DNA from: Pseudomonas kairouanensis
Lineage (GTDB): Bacteria; Pseudomonadota; Gammaproteobacteria; Pseudomonadales; Pseudomonadaceae
NCBI RefSeq assembly: GCF_004682055.1
Contig: NZ_QUZU01000002.1
Span: 124,001 to 188,000, forward strand
Direction of reading: 5' to 3'
Length of the DNA stretch: 64,000 nt
Below are positions 1 through 7,883 of the stretch, one piece after another (the first letter of the stretch is position 1; each line of letters begins with the position of its first letter). The notes beneath the pieces are model-generated. The model was not told the origin of the DNA and made no database searches. It worked only from the letters and a program-made list of their open reading frames with translations. The position numbers and the translations under genes were made by a program.

Positions 1-29
1 AAAAACCCGACGTTGAGTCGGGTTTTTTT
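1..29. terminator. Bidirectional intrinsic terminator
   Basis: A run of A is followed by a CCCGAC/GTCGGG stem with a five-base loop and then seven T. The poly-A on the left acts as poly-U for the leftward ohr transcript, whose stop codon is at 46-48. The right-hand T run would stop rightward transcription coming from outside the window. Confidence 0.85.
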
Positions 30-45
30 ATGGGCGTCTATTAGG

Positions 46-465
46 TCAGACGGTCACATGCAGGCGTACATCGACGTTGCCACGGGTGGCGTTGGAGTAC
101 GGGCACACTTGGTGAGCGGCGTCGACCAGGTTTTGCGCGTCATCCTGGGCCAGGCCCGGCAGGCTGATGTGCAGGTCGATATCCAGGCCGAAACCGCCGG
201 GGATTTGACCGATGCCAACGTGGGCAGTGATCGAAGCGTCATCCGGGATTTTGCGCTTGGTCTGGCTGGCCACGAATTTCAGGGCGCCGATAAAGCAGGC
301 CGAGTAACCGGCAGCGAACAGTTGCTCGGGGTTGGTGGCCTGGCCACCAGCACCGCCCAGTTCTTTAGGGGTAGAAAGCTTGACGTCGAGGATGTTGTCG
401 CTGGAAACAGCACGACCGTCACGGCCGCCGGTTGCGGTAGCTACTGCGGTATAGAGAGTTTGCAT
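46..465 (-). CDS. ohr: Organic hydroperoxide resistance protein Ohr (OsmC/Ohr family)
   Basis: Cytoplasmic thiol peroxidase of 139 residues that reduces organic and fatty-acid hydroperoxides to alcohols, recycled in this family by lipoylated proteins. The two catalytic cysteines are present: Cys57 in the SACF motif and Cys121 in the VCPYSNATRGN motif. Length fits the family (about 140). The ATG at 463-465 is preceded by AGAGGA at a good distance; the longer upstream reading frame runs through a REPIN and is not coding. It lies downstream of ohrR on the same strand, separated by a REPIN and candidate OhrR sites, so it probably has its own peroxide-inducible promoter. Confidence 0.95.
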   Translation of the reverse strand: MQTLYTAVATATGGRDGRAVSSDNILDVKLSTPKELGGAGGQATNPEQLFAAGYSACFIGALKFVASQTKRKIPDDASITAHVGIGQIPGGFGLDIDLHISLPGLAQDDAQNLVDAAHQVCPYSNATRGNVDVRLHVTV

Positions 466-484
466 GGTGTGGTCCTCTTGAGTG

Positions 485-514
485 TGTAGTGCTAAATGTT
501 TGCGCGCTAAGTAG
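485..514. promoter_or_regulatory. Candidate OhrR operator A, upstream of ohr
   Basis: Imperfect dyad TAGTGC-N9-GCGCTA around the core AAATGTTT. It resembles site B at 532-561 and the site in front of ohrR at 1194-1225. It lies 20-50 bases upstream of the ohr start codon, where a repressor would block transcription. Assignment to OhrR is inferred from position and from the repetition. Confidence 0.5.
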
Positions 515-531
515 TTGATGAGGTGAATGTA

Positions 532-561
532 TAGCGCTAATGTTTTGTGCGCAAGATAAAT
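532..561. promoter_or_regulatory. Candidate OhrR operator B, upstream of ohr
   Basis: Begins TAGCGCTAATGTTT and ends GCGCAAGATAAAT, matching the site before ohrR (TAGCGGGCAAATGTTT ... GCGCCAGATAAAT) almost base for base. The shared outer sequence TAGCG and AGATAAAT makes this the best-conserved pair in the locus. Confidence 0.55.
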
Positions 562-595
562 TTTTAAATTATTTTGTGTGGATACCGCAAAACGA

Positions 596-685
596 TGTGG
601 GAGGGGGCTTGCTCCCGATAGCAGAGGGTCAGTCAATCGATTCCTTGGCTGATACACCGCTATCGGGAGCAAGCCCCCTCCCACA
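596..685. repeat. REPIN (REP doublet, TGTGGGAGGGGG type)
   Basis: Two perfect 27-base inverted arms (596-622 and 659-685), each ending outward in TGTGGGAGGGGGCTTGCTCC, enclose a 36-base spacer that itself pairs partly. This is the classical fluorescens-group REPIN layout. It separates ohrR from ohr and may lower readthrough or stabilise the upstream mRNA. Confidence 0.9.
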
Positions 686-704
686 TTTCAAAGCTTCAAT
701 GCTA

Positions 705-1157
705 TTAGATTGAGTTCTGCAGGTTGCCCCGCAGCGCAATCAAATCAGCCTGGAGCTTACGCAGCTGCTCAAGCTCCAGCCCGCTGGCCCCCAAAATACA
801 CTGCGGAATACCCATCGCTTTGTCTTGCAGTGCCCGCCCAGTCTCAGTCAATTCCACCACCACCACCCGTTCGTCTTCACGGCTGCGTGTGCGACTCAAC
901 AGCCCCTCAGCTTCAAGGCGTTTGAGCAGGGGAGTAAGAGAGCCTGGATCGGTCAGCAAACGGCTGCTGATTTCACCCACGGTCAAACCGTCCTCTTCCC
1001 ACAGCACCATCATGGCCAGGTACTGCGGGTAGGTCAGGCCAAGGGCTTGCAGCAATGGCTTGTAGACCTTGGTCATCAGCAACGACGTGGAGTGCAGGGC
1101 GAAACACAGCTGGTTGTCCAGCATCAGGGATTCGCAGGGGGCGGGATTCTTGCTCAT
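705..1157 (-). CDS. ohrR: MarR-family organic peroxide sensor OhrR
   Basis: Winged-helix repressor of 150 residues that releases ohr when its reactive cysteine is oxidised. The diagnostic LDNQLCFALHS segment carries the peroxidatic Cys18, and the tyrosines that polarise it in the family are in the YKPLLQALGLTYPQYL segment. The DNA-binding winged helix is the LTVGEISSRLLTDPGSLTPL to DERVVVVELTETG region. It sits directly upstream of ohr on the same strand and has an operator-like sequence in front of it (1194-1225), consistent with autoregulation. A second OhrR-like protein is encoded at 16159-16638. Confidence 0.93.
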   Translation of the reverse strand: MSKNPAPCESLMLDNQLCFALHSTSLLMTKVYKPLLQALGLTYPQYLAMMVLWEEDGLTVGEISSRLLTDPGSLTPLLKRLEAEGLLSRTRSREDERVVVVELTETGRALQDKAMGIPQCILGASGLELEQLRKLQADLIALRGNLQNSI

Positions 1158-1193
1158 GGCGGTACCTCGGGAAAGCGTGTCTGGGCTGGAATC

Positions 1194-1225
1194 TAGCGGG
1201 CAAATGTTTAATGCGCCAGATAAAT
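1194..1225. promoter_or_regulatory. Candidate OhrR operator C, upstream of ohrR
   Basis: TAGCGGGCAAATGTTT followed by ATGCGCCAGATAAAT, closely matching the site at 532-561. It is 37-68 bases upstream of the ohrR start, as expected for autoregulation. Confidence 0.5.
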
Positions 1226-1237
1226 CTGTCCGGGCAG

Positions 1238-2188
1238 TCAGATCAGACCGCTCTGCAAGGCCAGATCCCAGGGCGGCACCGGGCTGAAACGGGTTTTCAG
1301 GTATTCCAGTAACAATCGGCTACGGGCGTTGGGTTGCTGTTCCAGACGCAACGCATAGATACCCGTGGTTTCCGGGCTGGGCAGGCCGTCTTCGCAAAAC
1401 AGCGGCAACAGTTCGCCGCGCACCAGGTATTCACTGGCCAGCCAAGTGGGTAAATGGGCGATGCCAAGCCCAGCCAGGGCACCGGACAGCAGGGCTTCGG
1501 CGTTGTTGGCGCTCATACGGATGCGCTGCGGGCGGTAGGTTGCGCGGCGTCCGTCCAGTTCGAAGCGCCAGGCGAACATGGGTGCCAGGCCGTCCCAGTC
1601 GAGACCGTCATGCTCACTGAGTTCGCGCGGGTGGGTCGGCGTGCCACGGTTTTTCAGGTAGGCCGGGCTGGCGCAGGCGATACGTACGATGCTGGCCAAG
1701 GGCGTGGCAATCAGGCGCGTATCAACGATATGCCCGGCCCGCAGCACCAGGTCGACCTTGCCCAGATGCGCGCCCTGCATGTCCACAAAGCTGTCGATCA
1801 GATGCAGGTGCACGTCCAGCCCCGGGTACACATTCAGGAAGTCCGCAATCACCGGCGCCAGGTGCCGCCGACCAAACGCCGCAGGCGCATCCACGCGGAT
1901 CAAGCCTTCAGGCGCATGGCTCAGGGACACGGCTTCGGCCCGCGCCAGTTGTAGCTCGCTGACGATACGCCGCGCCCGTTCGGCAAACGCCAGGCCCGCC
2001 GGCGTCGGCACCACTGCGTGGGTGCTGCGCTGGAACAGGCGGCTGCCCACCGAGCTTTCCAGGCTGTCGATACGCCGTGCAACGGCTGAGGGCGTCAGCG
2101 GATGACGGCGCGCAGCGGCGGAAAAGCTGCCGGTTTCCAGCACATCCAGAAACAGGCTGAGTTGATCGGTCAGGGTGTTCGGGTTCAT
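1238..2188 (-). CDS. LysR-family transcriptional regulator
   Basis: A 316-residue LysR protein: N-terminal winged helix (about residues 8-66, with the recognition segment SFSAAARRHPLTPSAVARR) followed by a two-lobed effector domain. The start MNPNTLTDQ at 2186-2188 gives the usual family length; upstream codons are not needed. It is divergent from the TSUP permease gene starting at 2298, so that transporter is its likely target. The effector is not predictable from sequence. Confidence 0.88.
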   Translation of the reverse strand: MNPNTLTDQLSLFLDVLETGSFSAAARRHPLTPSAVARRIDSLESSVGSRLFQRSTHAVVPTPAGLAFAERARRIVSELQLARAEAVSLSHAPEGLIRVDAPAAFGRRHLAPVIADFLNVYPGLDVHLHLIDSFVDMQGAHLGKVDLVLRAGHIVDTRLIATPLASIVRIACASPAYLKNRGTPTHPRELSEHDGLDWDGLAPMFAWRFELDGRRATYRPQRIRMSANNAEALLSGALAGLGIAHLPTWLASEYLVRGELLPLFCEDGLPSPETTGIYALRLEQQPNARSRLLLEYLKTRFSPVPPWDLALQSGLI

Positions 2189-2191
2189 CGA

Positions 2192-2203
2192 ATAAGCGCT
2201 TAT
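2192..2203. promoter_or_regulatory. 12-bp perfect palindrome between LysR gene and permease gene
   Basis: ATAAGCGCTTAT is a perfect palindrome four bases upstream of the LysR start codon, in a 109-base divergent intergenic region. It could be an autoregulatory operator; no function is proven. Confidence 0.35.
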
Positions 2204-2297
2204 GCGAGATTGGCACAGCCATTGTGCGTTGCTGTGCGTTTCCAGGCTAGAGCCGACTGCGTAGCATGCAGCCCTTGGGATCGTGGAGTAGTCAAGC

Positions 2298-3047
2298 GTG
2301 TTGGATTTAGCGTTGTACCTGGTATTGGGCGTGGCCTTGGGCACCGTGGGCGGCTTGTTCGGGATTGGTGGCGGGCTGATCGCAATCCCGGTGCTGGGGG
2401 TATTTTTTGGCCTGGACCAGCAGATCGCCCAGGGCACCGCGTTGGTCATGGTAGTGCCCAATGTGATGCTGGCGCTGTGGCGTTATCACCAGCGCAACCC
2501 TATTTACCTGCGTCACGCGTTGCCGCTGGCGGTCATGGGCTTCAGCTTTGCGTGGTTGGGGTCGATCTGGGCGGTGGGCCTGGATGCAGGTTTGATGCGC
2601 ATCGGTTTTATCGCCTTTCTTGTCGCGCTGTCGGCTTACAACCTGCTGCGCATGTTCACCCGCAATGCGCCCCCCAGCGCTGAGATGCGCTATTCCTGGC
2701 CCTGGCTTGGTGTGCTTGGGGCGGCGTCCGGGTCCATGGGCGGCTTGTTTGGCGTGGGTGGCGCGGTGATCGCCACGCCGGTGCTGACCAGCGTGTTCGG
2801 CACCACCCAAGTGGTCGCCCAGGGGTTGTCCCTGGCGCTGGCCCTGCCGAGTACCGGCGTGACCCTGGTGACCTTCGCCTGGCACCACGAGGTGGACTGG
2901 CTGATCGGCGCGCCCCTGGCCGTGGGTGGACTTTTGAGTATCAGTTGGGGCGTGAAGGTTGCCCATGCCTTGCCGGAGCGCACGCTGCGCGGTCTGTTCT
3001 GCGGGTTCCTGATGGTCTGCGCGGTGATGCTGACGTTTAAAGTTTGA
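2298..3047 (+). CDS. TSUP-family permease (TauE/SafE-like)
   Basis: Inner-membrane protein of 249 residues with about eight hydrophobic segments. The two family repeats are visible: VGGLFGIGGGLIAIPVL near the N-terminus and MGGLFGVGGAVIATPVL in the middle. TSUP proteins move sulfonates, sulfite, sulfoacetate or other organic anions; the substrate here is unknown. Start is a GTG with GGAG upstream. Its 3' end overlaps the convergent LysR gene by 11 bases. The divergent LysR gene at 1238-2188 is the likely regulator. Confidence 0.85.
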   Translation: MLDLALYLVLGVALGTVGGLFGIGGGLIAIPVLGVFFGLDQQIAQGTALVMVVPNVMLALWRYHQRNPIYLRHALPLAVMGFSFAWLGSIWAVGLDAGLMRIGFIAFLVALSAYNLLRMFTRNAPPSAEMRYSWPWLGVLGAASGSMGGLFGVGGAVIATPVLTSVFGTTQVVAQGLSLALALPSTGVTLVTFAWHHEVDWLIGAPLAVGGLLSISWGVKVAHALPERTLRGLFCGFLMVCAVMLTFKV

Positions 3048-3927
3048 AACCTTCGATGATGTACTCCGCCAGGCATTCGGTGATGGGCGAGGTCATCTGG
3101 GGGTTGCGCAGCAAGTGCAGGTTCATCGAGGGCAGCGGCGGCAACCCTTGATCGCTGCCCAGTACGCGCAAATCCTCGCTTACCAGGCTTTCCATGCTGA
3201 TCATCAGGGCCAGGCCAGCGCTGACCACAGCTTGTATCGCCGCGCCATTGGTGCTGTGGTAGGCCAGGCGATAATCCCTGCCTGCCGCTTCGAGCGCTGA
3301 GCGGGTCCAGTGGGTGTACAAGCAATCGGCGCCGGAGACTGCCAGGGGCAGGGTGGCATGCTCGTCCACGCAAAAGCACGGCGCTGCCGCCCATACCATG
3401 CGCTCGGTGCGCAACAATTCACCCATTTCATTGCCGGGTTCGCGGCTGATCACCGTCAGCGCCAGGTCGCGACGTTGCATCAGCACCGTTGACGACTCGC
3501 AGTGCATTTCGACCTGGATCAGCGGGTAGGCCTTGGAAAACGATTTGAGAATGCCCGGCAGAAAACGCATCACGTAGTCGTCTGGCGTACCGATGCGCAC
3601 CAGCCCCACCATATGGGGCTCACGCAAGGTGTTGAATACTTCGCTGTGCAGTTTCAGGATGCGTCGCGCGTACCCCAGCAACACCTGGCCTTCAGGCGTC
3701 AGCCGCACCTGGCGGCCATCGCGCTCGAACAACTTGCGCTGTAGCACGTCTTCTTCCAGGCGTTTCATCTGCATGCTCACCGCCGATTGGGTGCGGTTGA
3801 CCAGTTCGCCTGCGCGGGTAAAGCCGCCTTGATCGGCGATGGCGACGAAGGTGCGCAGCACTTCGGTGTCGATGCTGGGGAAGCTGGTCAATTGATCAAT
3901 CCTTGAGATGTATTGCATAAGAAACAT
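3037..3927 (-). CDS. LysR-family transcriptional regulator
   Basis: About 296 residues. Winged helix with TFVAIADQGGFTRAGELV and RTQSAVSMQMKRLEEDV, then a LysR substrate-binding domain. The start is uncertain: ATG at 3925-3927 or 3916-3918, neither with a strong ribosome binding site. It is tail-to-tail with the permease gene (11-base overlap) and divergent from the DUF1127 gene at 3989, which could be a target. Confidence 0.85.
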   Translation of the reverse strand: MFLMQYISRIDQLTSFPSIDTEVLRTFVAIADQGGFTRAGELVNRTQSAVSMQMKRLEEDVLQRKLFERDGRQVRLTPEGQVLLGYARRILKLHSEVFNTLREPHMVGLVRIGTPDDYVMRFLPGILKSFSKAYPLIQVEMHCESSTVLMQRRDLALTVISREPGNEMGELLRTERMVWAAAPCFCVDEHATLPLAVSGADCLYTHWTRSALEAAGRDYRLAYHSTNGAAIQAVVSAGLALMISMESLVSEDLRVLGSDQGLPPLPSMNLHLLRNPQMTSPITECLAEYIIEGFKL

Positions 3928-3988
3928 TCGTTGGATTGATCTTAAGCGCCCGCTCAAACTTGCGCCATCCCCACGGGAGGGCGAGAAG

Positions 3989-4183
3989 ATGAAAGGTCAA
4001 AGAGGTTTTGTATTGATGGCGAAGCGGCCGTTCACCGGCGTGTTGAATGCACTGTGCCGTTGGCACGAGCGGCAGTTGCTGGCGAACCTGAGCGACGATG
4101 CGCTCAAGGATATCGGGCTCAATCGGGTCGATGTGGAACAGGAGCGTCGCCTGACTGTGTGGCAAGACCCCCTGCGAAAGTGA
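3989..4183 (+). CDS. DUF1127 small protein (YjiS-like)
   Basis: A 64-residue basic protein. The C-terminal part contains the DUF1127 signature: WHERQLLANLSDDALKDIGL followed by NRVDVEQE. Small proteins of this family bind RNA in alphaproteobacteria and affect phosphate and carbon metabolism; the role in pseudomonads is not settled. GGGAGG lies eight bases before the ATG, which fixes the start; the upstream part of the open frame is non-coding. It is divergent from the LysR gene with about 60 bases between. Confidence 0.8.
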   Translation: MKGQRGFVLMAKRPFTGVLNALCRWHERQLLANLSDDALKDIGLNRVDVEQERRLTVWQDPLRK

Positions 4184-4227
4184 CCCGGATGCAGTAGGGT
4201 AGTGGGCGCGCCTACACGGAGAGTTCC

Positions 4228-5448
4228 ATGCCCACCGACCTGTCTTTTTCAATCAAACAAGCCCGACGCATGGCGCTGGCCGCCCAGGGGTTTTCCGGGC
4301 GCCAGGCGCCGGCACAGATCAAGGCCGCGCATCTCAACCGTTTGATCGAACGCCTCGGTGTGTTGCAGATCGATTCGGTCAACGCGGTGGTGCGTTCTCA
4401 CTACCTGCCGTTGTTTTCCCGCCTGGGCAATTATTCTCCCTTGATGCTTGAACAGGCGGCCTGGAGCCAGGGCCGACGGCGTTCGCTGTTCGAATATTGG
4501 GGGCATGAAGCATCGCTGTTACCGATGGCGCTGTACCCGCTGATGCGCTGGCGCATGGAGCGGGCCAAGTTGGGGCAGGGGATTTATTCGCAGATGGCGC
4601 GGTTCGGCCGTGAGCAGCAGGCTGTCATTCAGCGCGTGTTGAGCACAGTCGAGCAGCAAGGCGCCGTGGGCGCGGGCAGCTTGTCCACCCGTGAAGAGCG
4701 CGCGGGCCCCTGGTGGGACTGGAGTGATGAAAAGCATGCGTTGGAATGGTTGTTCGCGGCGGGCCTGGTCACTGTTGCCGGCCGACGTGGGTTTGAACGG
4801 CTCTATGATTTGCCCGAGCGGGTGATCCCCGGCGAGTTGCTGAAGGCCTGTATCAGCGAGGCAGAAGCCCAGCGCGGCTTGTTGTTGCACAGCGCCACCG
4901 CGTTGGGCGTGGGCACTGAAAAGGACCTGCGCGACTACTTCCGCCTGGACCCGGCCGACAGCCGCAGTCGCCTGGCAGAGTTGGTGGAAGACGGTCAACT
5001 CCTGGCCTGCCAGGTTCAAGGCTGGAAGCAGCCAGCGTACTGCTTGCCTGAGCCGAAGGTGCCGCGAAACGTACCGGCCAGCGCGTTGTTGTCGCCTTTC
5101 GATTCACTGGTTTGGGAGCGCAGTCGCACCGAGCGGCTGTTCGATTTCCGTTATCGGTTGGAGATCTACACCCCGCAGGACAAGCGAGTGTACGGCTACT
5201 ACGTGCTGCCGTTTCTACACAACGAACGGATCGCCGCCCGCGTTGACCTGCGGGCCGAACGGGCCAATGGCTGTCTGGCGGTGCATGCGGTGCACGAAGA
5301 GGAGCCGGGGCTGGATGAGCAGGGGATGTTGGCGCTGGCGTTGAATTTGCGGCAGATGGCCAATTGGCTGGGGTTGGAGCGGGTGCAGCTTAATTGCCAG
5401 AGGGTGAGTGCAGATCGGTTAAGGCTTGCCATGGATGTTGGTTTTTAG
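4228..5448 (+). CDS. ycaQ: YcaQ/AlkZ-like DNA glycosylase (winged-helix domain)
   Basis: A 406-residue HTH_42-family protein close in length to E. coli YcaQ (AlkX), which excises bases from interstrand crosslinks and bulky alkylation adducts. The catalytic Q-x-D motif is present as QID at residues 47-49 within GVLQIDSVN. Further family landmarks are EYWGHEASLLP and SPFDSLVWERSRTERLFDF. It is monocistronic by layout and ends against a REP pair. The substrate range of this homologue is inferred from family only. Confidence 0.85.
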   Translation: MPTDLSFSIKQARRMALAAQGFSGRQAPAQIKAAHLNRLIERLGVLQIDSVNAVVRSHYLPLFSRLGNYSPLMLEQAAWSQGRRRSLFEYWGHEASLLPMALYPLMRWRMERAKLGQGIYSQMARFGREQQAVIQRVLSTVEQQGAVGAGSLSTREERAGPWWDWSDEKHALEWLFAAGLVTVAGRRGFERLYDLPERVIPGELLKACISEAEAQRGLLLHSATALGVGTEKDLRDYFRLDPADSRSRLAELVEDGQLLACQVQGWKQPAYCLPEPKVPRNVPASALLSPFDSLVWERSRTERLFDFRYRLEIYTPQDKRVYGYYVLPFLHNERIAARVDLRAERANGCLAVHAVHEEEPGLDEQGMLALALNLRQMANWLGLERVQLNCQRVSADRLRLAMDVGF

Positions 5449-5452
5449 GGCC

Positions 5453-5530
5453 CCATCGGGGGCAAGCCCCCTCCCACCTTTTTGACCTGTGAACCCAATC
5501 AAAATGTGGGAGCGGGCTTGCTCGCGAAGG
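5453..5530. repeat. Two unlike REP sequences with inward-facing heads
   Basis: A GGGGG-type REP (rightmost bases CCCCCTCCCAC, 5453-5477) faces a GCGGG-type REP (TGTGGGAGCGGGCTTGCTCG, from 5505). This is the opposite orientation to a normal REPIN and mixes two REP groups. It sits between the convergent ycaQ and DAHP synthase genes, where it could end both transcripts. Confidence 0.75.
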
Positions 5531-5553
5531 CGTCAGTGCCGGCAACAACTACC

Positions 5554-6900
5554 TCAGCGCTTAACCTGCTTCAACGTCTCGGCAATCAAAAACGCCAACT
5601 CCAACGACTGATCGGCATTCATCCGCGGGTCGCAATGGGTGTGATAGCGGTCTGACAAACCATCCTCGGTAATCGGCCGTGCGCCACCGATGCATTCGGT
5701 GACGTTCTGCCCGGTCATCTCGATATGAATCCCGCCGGCATAGCTGCCCTCGGCCTGGTGCACCTGGAAGAACTCCTTCACTTCGCCCAGGATCTGCGCA
5801 AAGTCGCGGGTCTTGTAGCCGCTGCTGGCCTTGATGGTGTTGCCGTGCATCGGGTCGGAGCTCCACAGCACCTGTTTGCCCTCGCGCTGGACGGCGCGGA
5901 TCAGGTTAGGCAGATGGTCGCCCACCTTGCCTGCGCCCATGCGCGCAATCAGGTTGAGGCGGCCTGGGTCGTTGTTTGGGTTGAGGATGTCGATCAGGCG
6001 GATCAGATCATCAGGGTTCATGCTCGGGCCGACCTTGACGCCGATCGGGTTGTTCACCCCGCGCAGGAACTCGACGTGGGCACCGTCCAACTGGCGAGTG
6101 CGGTCGCCGATCCACAGCATGTGGGCCGAGCAGTCGTAGTAGTCGTTGGTCAGGCTGTCACGGCGCACGAAGGCTTGCTCATAGTTGAGCAGCAGCGCTT
6201 CGTGGGCGGTGAAGAAGCTGGTTTCGCGCAGTTGCGGCGAACTGTCCATGCCGCAGGCGCGCATGAAGGCCAGAGTTTCGTCGATGCGGTCGGCCAGTTG
6301 GCTGTACTTTTCGGCCAGGGCGGAGTTGGCGATAAAGTCCAGGTTCCACTTGTGCACCTGGTGCAGGTCGGCAAAACCGCCCTGGGCAAAGGCGCGCAGC
6401 AGGTTCAGGGTGGCGGTGGACTGGTGGTAGGACTGCAGCAGGCGATCCGGGTCCGGTACGCGGCTTTTTTCATCGAAGCCGATGCCATTGACGATATCGC
6501 CTCGGTAGGCGGGCAGGGTGATGCCGTCGATGGTTTCGTCATTGGCCGAACGCGGCTTGGCGAACTGACCCGCCATGCGCCCGACTTTCACCACCGGGCA
6601 GCCGGCAGCGAAGGTCATCACAATGGCCATTTGCAGCAGCACTTTGAAGGTGTCGCGGATCTTGGCGGCGGAAAACTCGACAAAGCTCTCGGCGCAGTCA
6701 CCGCCCTGCAACAGGAAGGCGCGACCCTGGGTCACTTCGGCAAATTGACGGCGCAATTCGCGGGCTTCCCCGGCAAACACCAGCGGCGGGTAGCTGGCCA
6801 GGCTCTGCTCAACCTGCAGCAAGTGCGCAGCGTCCGGGTACTGGGGTTGTTGCTGGATCGGCAGGGCGCGCCAGCTGTCGGGGCTCCAGGGTTGGCTCAT
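5554..6900 (-). CDS. Class II 3-deoxy-D-arabino-heptulosonate-7-phosphate (DAHP) synthase
   Basis: First step of the shikimate pathway: phosphoenolpyruvate plus erythrose 4-phosphate gives DAHP. The 448-residue protein is plant/type II, as shown by [72 protein letters not shown] and [11 protein letters not shown]. Three start codons are adjacent (TTG, ATG, ATG); the last (6898-6900) is used here, giving [10 protein letters not shown] and the usual length. No phenazine genes are nearby, so this is the housekeeping-type paralogue rather than phzC. Convergent with ycaQ. Confidence 0.93.
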   Translation of the reverse strand: MSQPWSPDSWRALPIQQQPQYPDAAHLLQVEQSLASYPPLVFAGEARELRRQFAEVTQGRAFLLQGGDCAESFVEFSAAKIRDTFKVLLQMAIVMTFAAGCPVVKVGRMAGQFAKPRSANDETIDGITLPAYRGDIVNGIGFDEKSRVPDPDRLLQSYHQSTATLNLLRAFAQGGFADLHQVHKWNLDFIANSALAEKYSQLADRIDETLAFMRACGMDSSPQLRETSFFTAHEALLLNYEQAFVRRDSLTNDYYDCSAHMLWIGDRTRQLDGAHVEFLRGVNNPIGVKVGPSMNPDDLIRLIDILNPNNDPGRLNLIARMGAGKVGDHLPNLIRAVQREGKQVLWSSDPMHGNTIKASSGYKTRDFAQILGEVKEFFQVHQAEGSYAGGIHIEMTGQNVTECIGGARPITEDGLSDRYHTHCDPRMNADQSLELAFLIAETLKQVKR

Positions 6901-7024
6901 CATCAACTCGATAGGGTAATGGTCGGTCGGGCGTCAATGTTATCAGCAATTAGTGCGTGACCTGTTGCCGCCGGTTGGCCGACAATCGCGCCTTTGGCGT
7001 ACAGCAAACCCGTTAGGAGTAGTG

Positions 7025-7780
7025 ATGACAGAGGAGCGTGTCGAGCGCCTGCTGGCCGAGGTCCATGATGACTTCGGTATGATCCGTGTGCTCGAAGTGG
7101 CCGATTACCGGTTTCTCGAATTCGGCGACGCCATCGAGCAAAGCTGCGTGTTCACCGCTGACCCGAGTTGGCTGGAGTACGACTACACCCGCGCCATGTT
7201 GATCGGCGCGTTGTGCCATGAGCAGCCCGAGAGTGCGCTGTTCCTCGGCCTGGGTGCGGGCACGCTGACCCAGGCGTGTCTCAAGTTTCTGCCGCTGGAA
7301 GATGTCGAAGCCATCGAGCTGCGCCCTGATGTGCCGCGCCTGGCCATCGAATACCTGGGGCTGGACGACGATCCGCGCCTGTACATCCGTATCGGTGATG
7401 CCCTGCAATTGCTGGAGACGGCCGAATCCGCCGACCTGATTTTCGTCGACCTCTATACCGACGTCGGCCCAGGTGTCGGGCACCTGGCCTGGAGTTTCCT
7501 CGAAAACTGCCAGAAGAAACTCAACCCTGGCGGCTGGCTGGTGATCAACCAGTGGGCCACCGATGACGGCAAACCGTTGGGCGCGGCGCTGTTGCGCGGG
7601 TTGTACCACCGGCATTACTGGGAATTGCCGGTGAAGGAGGGCAATGTGATTTTGCTGGTGCCTTCGGAGCTGGATCAGGGCTTGGATATTGACTCACTGT
7701 CAGCCCGCGCCGAGGCGTTGGCGCCTCAGTTGGGGTATTCGTTGCAGGCGTTGATCAAGGCGATTCGACCGGCGACTTGA
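7025..7780 (+). CDS. Spermidine-synthase-like methyltransferase-fold protein
   Basis: A 251-residue Rossmann-fold protein. The SAM-type nucleotide motif is FLGLGAGTLTQACL, followed by the acidic VEAIELRPDV and the LIFVDLYTD strand. It resembles spermidine synthase (SpeE) domains but is shorter and lacks a recognisable N-terminal beta domain, so aminopropyltransferase activity should not be assumed. AGGAG lies before the ATG at 7025. It is divergent from the DAHP synthase gene. Confidence 0.75.
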   Translation: MTEERVERLLAEVHDDFGMIRVLEVADYRFLEFGDAIEQSCVFTADPSWLEYDYTRAMLIGALCHEQPESALFLGLGAGTLTQACLKFLPLEDVEAIELRPDVPRLAIEYLGLDDDPRLYIRIGDALQLLETAESADLIFVDLYTDVGPGVGHLAWSFLENCQKKLNPGGWLVINQWATDDGKPLGAALLRGLYHRHYWELPVKEGNVILLVPSELDQGLDIDSLSARAEALAPQLGYSLQALIKAIRPAT

Positions 7781-7797
7781 GTTGCCTATGCCGACGC

Positions 7798-7866
7798 CTT
7801 CGCGAGCAAGCCCGCTCCCACATTTTGAAATGCATTCCAAGTGTGGGAGCGGGCTTGCTCGCGAAG
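7798..7866. repeat. Inward-facing REP pair (TGTGGGAGCGGG type)
   Basis: Perfect 25-base inverted arms (7798-7822 and 7842-7866) with a 19-base loop. The TGTGGGAG ends face each other, opposite to a REPIN. It lies between convergent genes and would form a strong hairpin in both transcripts. Confidence 0.85.
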
Positions 7867-7883
7867 AGGTCATCACTGTCGAT

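Noticed and set aside
5554..6900. phzC (phenazine-specific DAHP synthase)
   Set aside because: No phz genes are adjacent, and the neighbourhood matches the primary-metabolism class II paralogue in P. aeruginosa.
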